NCBI GenBank assembly: GCA_030052745.1
Contig: JANBVO010000004.1
Coordinates: forward strand, 868,001 to 932,000
Length of the DNA: 64,000 nt
Source of the DNA: Pleurostoma richardsiae
Taxonomy: Eukaryota; Ascomycota; Sordariomycetes; Calosphaeriales; Pleurostomataceae
Direction: 5' to 3'
Shown: positions 33,578 to 45,677 of the stretch, piece by piece
Position numbering within the stretch: position 1 is the first letter of the stretch
Layout: each line of letters begins with the position of its first letter
Made by a program: the position numbers and the translations under genes
Notes under the pieces: model-generated
What the model saw: only the letters and a program-made list of their open reading frames with translations
Databases searched by the model: none
Told to the model about the DNA's origin: nothing

Positions 33578-34591
33578 TCGACTTCATATCCACGCGGGCC
33601 TCGAACCGACTGCAAGTTGAAAGCACGGGGGATCCGAAAAAGAAGTGGAAGGCACCTGCATATTCTGTTTTTTCGGGCCATCTTTTCTGTCATACGCGAC
33701 TGTAGGTCCAAGAGACCTTGGTCACTCCGGACGCAATCTTCTCAACCTTCCTAGATGAGGGTAGGCTACTTGCTCTGACTGGCTCATTGGGCATTTTCGA
33801 ACGGATTCTTTTACCTCCTTCTTTGTCCATATCTGATTTTGTTTTCCCTTGGTCTTGCATGATACAACGACAGGACTCGGCGCATAATATCACAGAGCGG
33901 CTTCGAATCTGCGGATTCAGGAGCATGGAGGCAAAGATGTTGTCTATTTCATCAAGCATCTGGTGCGACGACGTGGTTAGGGTGAAGATATCATTTCACC
34001 TAACCATCGGCAACAATTCAAGTGGGTCGGCCTTACCCTCCGGCCACCTTGAAAGAGAGCCAGTGGATATTTGCAGGCTATCAAGACGCGTGATGGGTTG
34101 CGCTGCAGCCTTGTAAAGTAGGCGTCGTTCTTTCGAGAGGAAACTGGAATAAGGTCCAGGAGTTGAGGGTGGCTGATCTGGTTTGTTCCTGTACGACTTA
34201 TGGTGTATGATGAGTTACGGTAATTGGTGGATGCGTTGCTAAATACGTTATACCCTCAATCTCATAGGCAAATGATCGTTCTGATATCCGTAACTGATCC
34301 TTCAGCAACCGGTGTTCCTCTGTCATAGAACTTATTACTGGAGCAGGCGAGCTGTGGAACGTCACACAATAGCACGGGAGACAGCCTCGCCAGTCAGCTT
34401 GCCTTATCAGTTAGGACGGGTCTTTACGACTCTACAACGTATATGGCCCAGGGCAACTAGACCCTCCAGAACTCGATGTCGGACTCGAGATTCTGCAGCA
34501 ATCTCGCTGGAAAGCAGCTTAGTGGCACCGTCTAGAACCGAGATGCCGGTCCGCAACCACTAGATTACTATAGACGTACTCGCCACCCCTT
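33578..34591. other. Convergent spacer between AT-hook gene and beta-galactosidase
   Basis: This is 3' flank of both genes. No gene is supported. A fragment near 34500-34560 faintly resembles Pol III promoter boxes on the minus strand but cannot form a tRNA. Confidence 0.5.
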
Positions 34592-37500
34592 TTACGCATA
34601 CTGGCTCCTATCCGTCCACCCAGGCTGCAGCGCGCTCCAGTCCCTGTTGAACCCAAAGTCTGTCTGGTACTTGCCGTACGCGAACAGCCTCGCCCCGTCG
34701 AGCCGGGCCCCCTCGTCCGTCTGCGCCCACAGGCTCAGCGCCAGCGTGTTGAGCCCGCGGTTGTTGACCACCCCCGGCGGCACCGGGAACCGCGTCTGCG
34801 GGCCCAGGTGCGGCACGAACTTGCCGTACTGGTAGCCGTTGACCCAGAGCATGGCGCGCGCGACGGTGCCCGCCGGCGCGGAGAGCTCGATCCCCAGCGG
34901 GACGTCCAGGTCGCTGTCGATGTTGAGGTGGAAGGTGGTGGTGTAGAAGCGCACGCCAGAGCGGTCGAGCCCGTCGAGCGGCGTGGTGGTGGAGGAGAAG
35001 CCGACGGCGGCGGAGGGGTCGAAGCCGGGCAGGTGCCAGCCGAGACGCTCGCCGTAGAGGCCGCCCTCGTTCATGGGCCCGCGGACGGGGTCGATGTTGG
35101 CGGCGCCGCCGGCGTTGCCCTGGATGCGCCACTCCCGGAAGCCCGTGGCGGTGGTGGAGGCGTTTCCGCCCGAAAAGACAAGCTGCGCCCCGAGGATGCC
35201 GCGCGGGTTCTCGACGCCCTTGGCAGTGGAGGTCTCGTCGTGGCCGTGGTAGTCCACCAGGACGGCCAGGACGTTGCCGGCGTCCTTGAGAGCCGAGGCG
35301 GGTAGGGCCAGCAAGGCGGTGGTCGTCGTCAGCGAGCCGTTGCCCGGGTCGCCGCCGACGAGGACGCCGTTCAGCCAGGCGTTCCAGCCGAAGCCCAGGC
35401 CGCCGCTGGCGGTGATGTTGACGGCCGTGGCCGCCGTGCCGTCGAAGTAACCGCGGTAAACCTTAGCGCCGACGTAGAAGCCGTAGTCGGAGCTAAAGAG
35501 AACAGGTAATGTCAAGGGCTTGACAGGGGAGAGGGTGCTGGTCTTGTTGCAGACCGCCCACTTTGAGTCATCATAGTCCGGCTGAGCCTCGGGGAGTGAG
35601 TCGGCGGAGTGCCATCTGTCGAGGGAAGGGAGCGTGATCACCCTTGAGTCGGCCCCCGGTATCTCAGCCGTATACGAGCCATAGACGGTCTTCTTCGCAG
35701 CGATCCGGATGCCGTTCCAGACGATCGTCTCAATTGGCGAAGAACCGACATACACCTCAATGGTAGTCGAGTTGGTGTTATCGCCCGAGACATGGAGCAC
35801 CTGGTGGCTAATGTAGGCGCTCCGGACCAAGTAAGGCCCTAGGATGAAGAACTTCTGGTCCGGGGCAACATAAGGGTACGAGCTGGTTGACGGCGCCCAG
35901 AACCTCCATGCAGTCGGCTGGTCGAGTAAGTAGAGAAGTACACCGTTCGAGAATTTGACAACGGTTGACCCGGCCGCCTGAGTGTACGTAAAGACCTGCC
36001 GGCCGTTCTCGTCGGATGTGGTAACCGCCGAGTTACCGTAGACGGTGTACGTCAGGTTTGTTTCGCCCTTGAAAGCGAACTCGCCAACCTGACCTTCCTT
36101 GAGATAGAACACAAGCGCGTCGACATCGAAGATTCCATTTGTGAGTATGTCCGGAGAAGCGTACAGGAGGGTGTGGTCTCCAAAGCCGTAGTCTGTGACA
36201 AGGATCCTGCTCTGTCGCCCAAGCAGCGAGACGTCCGGGACGGTCACGGGACCTTCGCTTGTGGTGAGATCCGCAGAGAATGAGACGTCAGAAGTAGACC
36301 TGGTATTGCTCTGCTGGGTCACCGTAAAGGTGGCGTCGGTGTCTGGATTCTTCAAGAGCCAAGTCCAAACGGAGTCAGATGACACCTTTTGCGCTGTTAG
36401 TTTCACCCTCAAAGACGGTCCCTGGTCGACTTACCTGATAGCCTGTTCCGTTTCCGACCATCTCGGTTACTAGGAGGTCGGGTGACGAGGCAGCGAACAT
36501 GTTGACCAGCTTTGTCTGAAATAGCTTGTCCCATTGCTCCCGAGTCTCCCTCAGCGGTGCACTGCATGATGGAACTTAGCAAGTGTCTCCAAACTTCACT
36601 GAATACTTGGCGGACAAACCTATAGTCGTAACTGGTGTAGACCACGGGCGCTGCGGCTGTGTAGTCGAACTGTCAATTACTCATCTTCGGTCACCCAGGA
36701 GAGTGCTGTACGTACAATGACCCCAGTTTGTCCCTCCGTACGTCATGTAGAAGTTCTGCATAGTTACGCGCTGGCCAATATTGTTCTTGTAGTAAACATC
36801 AGCGAACGCCGGATCATGCTCAGTGGTGCACTATTCAAGGCGTCAGCGGCAATGCAGTCATGATAGTTGGTATCAGTGATCTCGACCTGATCATAGAAGG
36901 TCCCGCCTCCCCAGGCAGAGAACCAGCCCCCCTCAAACTCGGGGAGATAGCTCGGCTGTGTGTACGAGTAGTTGGAGAACCACTGATAGTAGGTGCGGAC
37001 CACACTGAAGCCGGTCGACGGGTTGGTACACGATAGCCCTCCTGGATATGAGTCCAGCCCGTACACATTGACACTGCCGCCTACGTCCTCGTAGTCGGTA
37101 GACCAGGACTGAGATCGCATACCCTTCTCGTTGTGGGTAAAGGGTACGACAACCCCTGCGTCCCGGAATGCGGCTTTGATCTGCTCCATGTACTTGACGA
37201 GGGTATTATCGGCAGAGTGGACCGTCTCCTGAAGCTCGTTCTCGATCTGATTAAGGATGACAGGCTAGGCGGAGAGCAGTTCAGCTCTGTCGGTTGGTAT
37301 AAGGGAGTGTTGCTCGATGGAAGTGACTTACGCCTCCGTTTGTGATCTGGTTGGCTGCGATGATCTTGCCAATGGCTGTGACCCAGGGGAGCCAGGCTTG
37401 GTAATAGGTGTCATCGCTGGTTCGCAAGTTGCCAAGGCTTCCGTCAGATCCCCAAAGCGCGAAGCCCCCTCCATTTGTCTCTGCCTTGATGAATATCAGC

Positions 37501-38089
37501 AGCTAGACTTGTATCGTTACGAGCTCAGGTCTCACATTGCAATATGGGCCAGCACGGGCGACAACCCACAGGCCAGCTTCTTTTGCGTAGTCGAACAGCT
37601 GCTGAACGTTCTTCCCCGGTGACTCGAAGTCAAAGACGCCTTTTGAGGGCGAGTGGTACGACCAGAAGAAGTACACACTGCAACATGTGAGTGGTTTGAT
37701 CTGTTAACCTGTTTCCCCTAGTCGCACCTGATCGTATTGAAGCCATTGGCTTTCAGCTTTTGGAATATGTCCTTATCAAGGAGTCAGTGACACGGATGGT
37801 GGTCCCACCCCTCTGATCTCGAGACTTACGGGCCAAAGATCAGGGACCGGCAGACGTTGATAATGAAACTCTGCTGAGCTGTGAAGCCGAGGTATCATGT
37901 CAGCTTCTTCCGAGCTTTTCTCTCAAGACGACATTTGCTGGCATTAGTCACTGACTTGATGAAAACCCTGGATCCATTGACAGACAAGCTGTACTTGTCC
38001 CACGAGACGACATCAGTAAGGCCATCCGTCGTACACAGAACGCTAGAGGCCCAGAGTAGGGCCGTTGCAAGCAAATACAAAGGTCGCAT
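34592..38089 (-). CDS. Secreted beta-galactosidase, glycoside hydrolase family 35
   Basis: Ten exons, complement(34592..36385, 36435..36561, 36620..36656, 36716..36830, 36887..37264, 37332..37484, 37536..37677, 37728..37771, 37830..37878, 37956..38089), 990 aa. It should release terminal beta-galactose from oligo- and polysaccharides outside the cell. A signal peptide is clear ([19 protein letters not shown]). GH35 landmarks in order: [46 protein letters not shown]; the acid/base motif NQIENE (E182/E184); the nucleophile motif PEFEGGW (E285); [20 protein letters not shown]. The large last exon carries the beta-rich C-terminal domains with many potential N-glycosylation sites. The length matches fungal LacA-type enzymes (about 1000 aa). 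Each intron is 49-77 bp, and all phases close. Two exons are only 37 and 44 bases. The acceptor at 36656 was chosen because a nearer AG breaks the frame. Family identification is near certain; substrate preference is not. Confidence 0.94.
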
Positions 38090-39118
38090 CTCGTGCTAAA
38101 CCTCGCGTCAACCGGTATCACAGTTGCTATACGAAATAGCACAGGGACTTCTATATGCCCGAGCGCAGCAAGAGGCGACTATCATAGTTATAATAGAGAA
38201 AGCTACTTGCCCTAGTATTTGACTTCGACAGTCACTTGACTGAAAGTAAGTGAAGCACGAGACGCGATGGTACCTTGATGAAGAACAGCAGCTGTCATGA
38301 GTGAGCACACGATACCGCGACTCCGCAGTTACATCGGCAGAGGCTACGAGGAAGGAAATATGCAAATCCAGCAATCATAAGGCACAATTGACCGGGCTCG
38401 TATGAATTCGACTTCTGGCTAATCCCATGGTGCTATTGCTAGGACTGGTTGTTGTCGGCCCGTCTCGGCTCGTTCCCCAGATAAAAAGGCAGCCCAAGCA
38501 GATTGCGGAGTTGGCTGGGGGGAAAGTTTGGAGAAGGATGCACGCCGGTCGGGACAATTGCAGGCGTGCGACGTACCCCTGTCGGCACGACGTCAACTAC
38601 CCCAGGATTCGAATTAATGATCTACCGAGAGGGAGGGGTCGAACAAGTTGCAGTTCTCCATAGCTAATAGCTTCCTATCCATTTTTCGAGTGTAGGTTGG
38701 AAGAGAAAAGTGTGTGGAAGATATAGTTGGCAGAGCACTAGGTTCTGTAGTATTGGACTCCTAATCGCCGGCCAATGGCTCGAAAGGGCGAACCACAATT
38801 GGACACGTCCTTGATATCTGTGTCGTGTCTAAAGTCTAGTGGTGAAAGCTATATGCGTCAATAGAGTTTGGAATGACTATCGGTAAGAGCTTGGCACGAA
38901 TAAGCCTATATGATTAAGAACGAATGGCTGCTGAAAGTTGACGGCAGGGCTTCGACAAGTAATAAAATCGCGCTTGGAAACGTCATCTCTTGAGCCGATT
39001 CCATAAACAATGTAATGGCAAGTGAGGCTAAAGCCCAATCTGCAGGTACTCTACTTGTGAGGCCGCTCGGAGCCGTCAGCTGCGGAAGGCAGATCTTAGA
39101 TTCACCCATAAACTCATG
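38090..39118. other. Spacer upstream of the beta-galactosidase
   Basis: This is the promoter side of the beta-galactosidase and the 3' flank of the acetyltransferase gene. I see no coding gene. B-box-like words near 38600-38635 do not fold into a tRNA. Confidence 0.5.
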
Positions 39119-40503
39119 TTACGCCGAGCTGGCCCTCGGCTCCCTCACCATGCAGTAGAGCTTGCACACATCACCAGCGTCGTCACAGTCTAGCGCCTCG
39201 GCGAACTTGAACCCCATGCGCTCGTAGATCTGCGTGTTCGGCTTGTCCTTGCTCGACTCGAGGTAGCAGGGCATGCCCTCCGCGTCAGCACGGTCTGTGA
39301 CCACGCTCACTAGCTGCTTCCCGATCCCTCGCCTCTGAGCCTCGGGGATGACGACCATTATGTTCAAGAAGTAATAGCCGCGCGGGTCAGTCCAGACCGC
39401 CGAGTGTGCCTTCTCCTGGCCGGCTTTCCAGATGTAGTAGCGCTGTTGTCGACCAGGGCCGTCGTGTTAGCCATCTCAAGCAGATCAAAACACACTGATT
39501 AGAAATGGCTGGCATAGGAGATGGCACGAACGTGCCATCCAATCGGGTCGCCACGGAAGAAGCTTGTCTGGCATCAAGTGACGTCTGCATTGACTGCACA
39601 TCTTTCCATGGCCACTGCGTGCCGCTGTTCATAGGTCGGTTCGCCGTCTTCACCTGGACTCACCTTAACATTCAGGCCTCCTCTGCCATACCACACATTC
39701 ATCCTGACCTGGTCGAACCATAGTCTCCAATCCTCAAACCAGTCGTACCAAGACTGATTCTGCCCGGCCGGCTTGGGGAGCAGCCACATGGCCACGCCCA
39801 GGACCTTGTCATTACCGGGCTCCTTTGCGACATAGAATAGACCATTGCGGATTCCCCAGCGCATGCGGATCGCTAGGGACGCCGCATTGCGCTTGGGATT
39901 GAACTTGTGTGAGAAGAAATGTGAGCTGCATGAACACAACATATTCAACCGAAGCTCGAAGATCCGGCGCAAGGTACTCAGTGAACATAACACAATGGAA
40001 GCGTGGAGATCCCGACCTCAGACCTGTACTAGTAAATCTCCCGCATCCGGGACCTCCATCAAACAAATTCATATCGTCGGCTGACAGCACATTCCCGAGC
40101 CCACTTGGGTGTGTCCTTTCCGGAGGATGCATGAATTCAGACTGCCCAGAAGCAACGTGGACTGGATGCCGGAACAGGGGCCTTCAGTAGCAGAGATATC
40201 ACATACCTCTGACTTATCAAAAATCCAGTTGTTATAAGGGTCGTCTGCAAACGCCTCTCTATAACACCGCCCGGTCAGCTTGACACATTGTTAAGTGGAG
40301 TAGAAGCATGAAAGATTTCCAGAACACGCCGTCCCAGCGGCTACTGGTTGGTAGCTTGTGTCGGACCGGGCGGATTGCCACAGGACCGTTTCAGAAGGCC
40401 GCTGGAAGCCCGAGGCTGGTTCCGAAGGTGGGAAGACATACTGAATAGCATGAACTGAGCTCGGAATATCTGACTCGGTCAGAGGATGTATCTCGATAGC
40501 CAT
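39119..40503 (-). CDS. GNAT-family N-acetyltransferase
   Basis: Model: complement(39119..39442, 39664..39903, 40207..40258, 40442..40503), 225 aa. It is expected to transfer acetyl from acetyl-CoA to an amine; the substrate is unknown. The N-terminus MAIEIHPLTESDIPSSVHAI is the usual first strand and helix of the fold and joins EAFADDPYNNWIFDKSE across a 183-bp intron. The core contains GIRNGLFYVAKEP and LGVAMWLLP. The last exon carries YYFLNIMVVIPEAQRRGIGK; R-R-G-I-G-K matches the acetyl-CoA pyrophosphate loop (Q/R-x-x-G-x-G/A). It continues with CYLESSKDKPNTQIYERMGF, the typical last helix and strand. The introns of 303 and 221 bp are long for this window, but all four junctions keep frame and have CTGAC, CTAAC or good acceptors. 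Cytosolic fungal acetyltransferases of this kind include candidates for detoxifying small amines; that is inference. Confidence 0.85.
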
Positions 40504-42592
40504 TTTCCTCGGGCGCGAGGTCCGTCAAGGAGCCTTTTAGGCGGAAAGGCGGTTAGAGCTGTGCGACCCAGGTCCCGGGTCGTGCTGTTTCATTGGAGAC
40601 AGGTGAGAGTAGTCGTCTCTGGCGCCCGGCACATAAAAGATCCCAAAGCGATGGACCTCAAGTTCGAGACGCAGTCGATAAGAGGTCAGAGAAGGGTCGG
40701 GTCACTTGTTGTCGTTTGTTGCGAGGACCGGCCTCTTGTCTTGGCTGAGCGGAGTCGCGGAGGGACGGAAGGTGCTCACGAGGGCCGGAACCGAGCTCGG
40801 CCCCACTTGGTGGCATCCAGCCAAGATTATTGGCCGCGGCGGTTAAGGTGAGGGAGAGGGAGAGGGAGAGGGAGAGAGGCTGATCCAGAGTTTCTCCAGT
40901 GTAAAACAGTCGGAAACCATGGCACGCCCGTTTCCAGGAAATGGATTGTTTTGGAATGGAGCACAACGTGGCGGCAGCATCACCGGCATAATAGAGATGG
41001 CCGGAAGACCCTGCTGTGCGCCCTTCTCTCCGCTGGGCATGAGGAAACGGTGGATCTTGCACCACGAGTTCGGCTCTGGAAACGCCGGTCAAGGCCAGTT
41101 TACCCTGCCTAGGTATGGAAATGCAAGCCGCTTACTTCCGTGAGAGAACATCATCTCGTGCCTTATCGAGTTCGAAGGAGGACGGATCAAAGAAGCCTCA
41201 ACCTAGATCTCGTGCCAAGACCCCAAATCTAACCGATTGACGTCTCGTTGAGTGTCGTGTTCAAGGGGGGGACAAGACACTCTGCCGACTTCCGAAGAAC
41301 AGTGTCTGGCAAAGAGTGGATGGCAGGGGAACCAAGGAACGCCAACGCCCGCCATGTTTTTCTCCACACAGAAGGGCCGGCCGCTGTTGCTTGTCATCCA
41401 AGGAGGAGACAGTCGTTCAGCATGATCGCTGCCAGCGACTCGGAGCATCCCGAGCCTGTGATGCGACTGGTTGTCTGTACATTCTGGAAGCCGTTGTGGC
41501 TTGCCGTCCATGCTCGCGCGGCTCAACCGAAAAGGGTCCATCCCGGCCTTGATGAGAGCGAGGTGTGGCGCGGCGGCCGGTAATTGTCCGAGCCAATCAG
41601 GGACTCCGAGTTCCCTGACCCATGCGGTCTTGGCAGCAATGCGCGCCGTCTCTTGAAACGCGCTCTGGCCGAGCTGAGACACCTCAAACCCTCCAAGGCT
41701 GCATGTCCCCGTCACAGTTTGCGAGATTCAATGCAGTCTGTCGTGCTCTCTGCACGGCAGCTCTGTCTGGCACTCTGCGGTGTCCAGCTTTTGATCCGAG
41801 TGAGCCGATGGCGTCGTATGCTCTTCCTGCTGTGTGCAAGGTTGCCTGGGACGGATCTCCACATGGTCAATGGCCGGCTATGCTCGTCTGCATCTCAGGA
41901 GCTCAGGTAGTCCCTGGCTCATCTCGCGCCGCCCAAGGCAATCGTCTAAGCCCTCGAGGACCCTCGCTTGGGCTTCGCTCCGGCATGCTCTCGCCGAGCC
42001 ATCATGCTCACTGAATCGATCTTACTAGCCGAGAATAAGCTCGTGCCCCCATTCCTCTTCAGGCGTTCCTGCAGATGGCATCAATCCAGGACCCCTGCAT
42101 GCCCCCATCCCACTGTCTGGGGAATTCGGAACTGCACCCATCCATGGCCACTGGCGGCCCCTCACGAGTCTCGTACCATCATCCTGGCACGCTCGTGGGA
42201 ACTTGGGACCCGCTGCTTTATGCTCTCTGATCTCCCACACGGCAAGAAGATCCCCCCGGTTTGTTACAACTCCCCTCACTTCCATTTTGCCTCTTTCTTC
42301 CTGTATAGGCGGCTTTTCGTCTCTCCCATTCTTCTACTCTTCTTCTCCAAGGCGGGCCTGTTCACTTCTCTTCGTGATAATACTTTTTATTCGAAATATC
42401 TTTCCTTTGTGTTTGTTCCTCTCCCAAAAGCTCCCGCCTCGTGTCCGTGTCTGTCAGTTCCAACGAATTTTCTTGGGATGTTCTCTGGCTAGGGTCTTCC
42501 ACGCGACTTTCCCAATGCCCGTCCAAGCCGAACACAAGTGAGATGCGATAAAATCCGCAGCACTGCAGCTACTCGTCGGGAACGACTAGAGG
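40504..42592. other. Spacer between acetyltransferase and mucin-like gene
   Basis: 2.1 kb without a supported gene. An AGGGAG repeat lies at 40851-40879. Open frames here (for example minus 41203-41715) lack domain resemblance. The last 350 bases are C/T-rich, consistent with a promoter and leader for the gene starting near 42593. Confidence 0.5.
40851..40879. repeat. AGGGAG hexanucleotide microsatellite
   Basis: Nearly five perfect units of agggag in non-coding DNA. Confidence 0.85.
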
Positions 42593-44666
42593 ATGCTAGA
42601 GGTCGGGGTGATGGCACCGGTAATAGAGGAGCGGCGGGGACACGACTCGCGAAGCTGGCTTGGCTATGATCACTCAATATTGCCCGAGCGGCTGCAACGG
42701 AGAGATAAAGGCGATGGTGGAAACGACGACGGTGATGGTGATGACTCTGGATCACGGGGAGGACGAGGACGGTCCGCCAACAAGAATCGTGACGATAACG
42801 GAGGCGGTAGAGGCGGCGGAGGAGATGGAGGGGGATCCGGTGGTGATGGAGGAGGTCGAGGAGGCGGCAATGGGGGTGGAAATGGCGGTGGCAATGGGGG
42901 CGGCGGTCGAAGTAAAAACGACAATGAAAACGCGGATAGTGCCAACGGCAAGGGAAAAAACGGCGGTAATGACAACAACAATAACAACAACAGCAACAAC
43001 TCCAACGACAACAACAATGACTCAACTCCTCTGCCTCCGCTAGAATCCACAACACCTCCAGCTGCTGCTACAACCTCATCGTCTGTTGCGGTAGTATCCG
43101 ATGCTGATCCCACCACGGTGACGGTGGCCCCGACAACTGTCGTTGTCATGTCGACGATTGCAACGAGCTCGTCGGACGCCGTAGTAAGGCAATGGGAGTC
43201 TTCTAAGTGAAGATACGAGACGCTAACACAGAATAGGCAGAAAATCCAATCATCACCTCGTTCATCCCTCTCATGACAACGTCGCCTACGACTGAGGTTT
43301 CCTCATTACCTCGTGCAGGTCTCGACCCACCACCTGATACGACTTCAACGACCACAGCTTTCATCGCGACGGAGTCAAGTACAGCAGCAACAGCCTTGGC
43401 TGACACGCTTCCTACTTCTTCAGCCATTTCTGACAGTAGTGGCAATGGGAACAACGACGGCAACGGTAACGGTAACGGTAATGGTAACGGACAGGGCAAC
43501 GGGAACAACAGACACCATAACAACAAGGGCAATAAGGACAAGGATAGTAAAGGCCTGGATCCTACTGCTGAACGGGCCTTGATAGCGACAGGATCAATCG
43601 GTAAGTTTTATCCTTCGGCAAGCCACAAGTACGCCTCAACTAACCGTTGTTAACAGGCTCCTTCATCCTGATCTGCTTCGTTGCTTGGATCATCTATCGG
43701 ACGATGAAGAAATCCAAAGCAAAGAAGCAAAATGGCGGGCAAGGATACGCTGAGTTCAAGCGGCCTAACCCGCTCCTTGCCAAACTTCCGTTCTTCAAGA
43801 ACAAGGAGGCTCGATGGCAAACCATCGACGAGGCTGGTGGATCGGTGAGCCTACGGTCAGCGCCACCGAGCTACAGAGAGAGGAGAGACTCCAACCTTCA
43901 AGCCTCGCAAGTCCAGGATTATTATGGTGCCGAGAAGGGCTACTTGCAGACTCCATCGGAGGCGGGCACCTATCGAGAGCCGCTGCCCGACTCGAAGCTA
44001 CAATTGCATATCACGAACCCAGATGTCGACCCAACCATGACATTTCCCCGCTCCGATACGCTCAACAACACCCCTTATACCCACCAGCCAGGGGAGTCAT
44101 TCAGCTCCACAAGCGCCGCCCAATTCGCCGGCACAATGCAGAGCAGCACGACCCTCCGGTCCCGCATGGCGGACCCCTACTTCAACCAGTCCGAACTTGC
44201 CCGCCAGCCGTCCGACGCGTACGATCCGGCTCGGCGACAAGTCAACCGCGCATCCGAGCTGTCCTCTCTATCCTCGGGATTCGGTGATGGCGACATCATA
44301 GTCCCGGAAGCGCTGCTGATCCGGCCACCCCAGCCGGCGGCCCCGCCGATGCGGCAGTCAACCAACTTCGTGGGGCGCTTCAGCTGGATGGGCCGCCAGG
44401 CTCGCCGTAGCCGCGGAGCAGGTGGAGACCGCGACCGCGATACTGTCTACACGCAGGCCAGCGATGACTCGCCGCCACGTTTTCGGAGCGTCACGTCGTG
44501 GGTCAACCAGCAGACGGGCCGGATACGGCGCGCCCAGCAGAGAGACGCGGACGTGCCTCCCGTGCCGGGGATGTCAGTGCCGGGCGTCGCCAATAATATG
44601 CCGCCGGAGCCTGAGATGAACCTGATGATGGACGACGGGGAGGTGCCGAGGCGGCCGGGGACGTGA
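42593..44666 (+). CDS. Mucin-like single-pass membrane protein (5' end uncertain)
   Basis: Model: 42593..43183, 43237..43600, 43657..44666, 654 aa. The outer part is low-complexity: Gly/Asp/Arg-rich (GGGRGGGGDGGG and similar), an Asn run (NNNNNNSNNSNDNNN), Thr/Ser/Pro-rich mucin-like sequence and a GNGNGNGNGNGQGNGNN block. A single transmembrane helix follows (IGSFILICFVAWIIY) with a positive stop-transfer sequence (RTMKKSKAKKQ). The cytoplasmic tail of about 330 residues contains LPFFKNKEARWQTIDEAGG and a PPSY motif that could bind a Nedd4/Rsp5-type WW domain. Such architecture is common in fungal wall-stress sensors. Introns are 53 bp (GTAAGG, CTAAC, AATAG) and 56 bp (GTAAGT, CTAAC, AACAG). 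No signal peptide is visible; either a 5' exon is missing or the helix acts as signal-anchor. The first exon is the weakest part. Confidence 0.65.
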
Positions 44667-45677
44667 TGGCACCAAACAAAGTTTCCTTTTGACTTCTCAA
44701 TACCCGGGCTCTTATTCTCGAAAAAAAATATTTTGCCATACCTTGGCCACCTTCTCCATCGAATTAGGAAGCGGCTTTGATCGGCCAGGAGAAGGAGAAA
44801 GAAGCGAGATATATATATCATGGACCTCCGCCCAGTCCCTTTTGTCACTCTCTTCCGCCTGTATATATCATGCCCTCTTCACCCTAGGGTCCTATCTGGA
44901 TCTTCCCTTTTTAAGCCTGGCGCTTAGGGGAAGGAAAGAGGACTTGGAGCGAGGGAAAATCACTCTCGGACCTCCATCCCACTGAAGGACCTATGCATCT
45001 GCGGTGCGCTCGCATGAGTCGCCAGCGCGGTGTTCTGGATGCAGGAAGCGATATCAATAGTAATAAACCGACGACTACGTCTCAATAACCACGCTTATGG
45101 CTGGATTGTCCCTTCGTGTCTCTTTCTGTGCTAGACCTGCCCCCGTATGTATGACCTTCGTGGACAGATGTGCCTCGTAGTAGTAGCTCTCAGAGTCGAT
45201 GGGGACTAAATTGAGGCTGAGCCAATCTTGCCCTTGCTAGGGAACGAAGCACTTTTCAGACTATAACTTAGGTATATATGGCTTACTCGGTAAGGACTGT
45301 CTAACTTTTCTGTTGATGGAACTCCTCTGCTCTTAGCTGGTATCCTCCATCCAGGAAAGGGGACTGACTCCTTACCACCCGGAAAAGAATAAGAAAAAAA
45401 AAAAAAGCTGATGGTATACCGAAAGATAATCCCCAGAGAAGAGAACAGAGGAAAGGAATGTTCTGCCGTCCACAGACGCTTAAGCCACGCTCAGATTGCT
45501 CATCATTATTTCTCGTATGCGAGCTGTTTCTCAGAAGTTGTTAGCCTTCCGTCAGCTAGACAGTCACGCCTCTTTTGCACCCTTCCCAGTCTAACTCCAA
45601 CGCCAACTCTCAGGCCCCAACCCCTTTTTTTCTCGTGTGCTCCGTTCTCACTGCCGGCCTCCCGAGCCTCGCCCTCC
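44667..45677. other. Convergent spacer between mucin-like gene and RRM gene
   Basis: This is 3' flank of both genes. A 13-base A run lies at 45394-45406. No gene is supported. Confidence 0.5.

Noticed and set aside
34490-34570. tRNA-like or SINE-like boxes (minus strand TCTAGTGGTTG and GGTTCTAGAC)
   Set aside because: The two boxes are only about 22 bases apart and no acceptor or T stem can be paired, so it is not a tRNA; too weak to call a SINE.
38590-38640. B-box-like words (attcgaatcct, ttcgacccc) on the minus strand
   Set aside because: No matching A box and no cloverleaf pairing.
42660-43043. Alternative Met/Thr-rich frame through the first exon of the mucin-like gene
   Set aside because: It ends in a stop before the splice site and cannot join the membrane-helix exon; the Gly/Asn-rich frame joins in phase.
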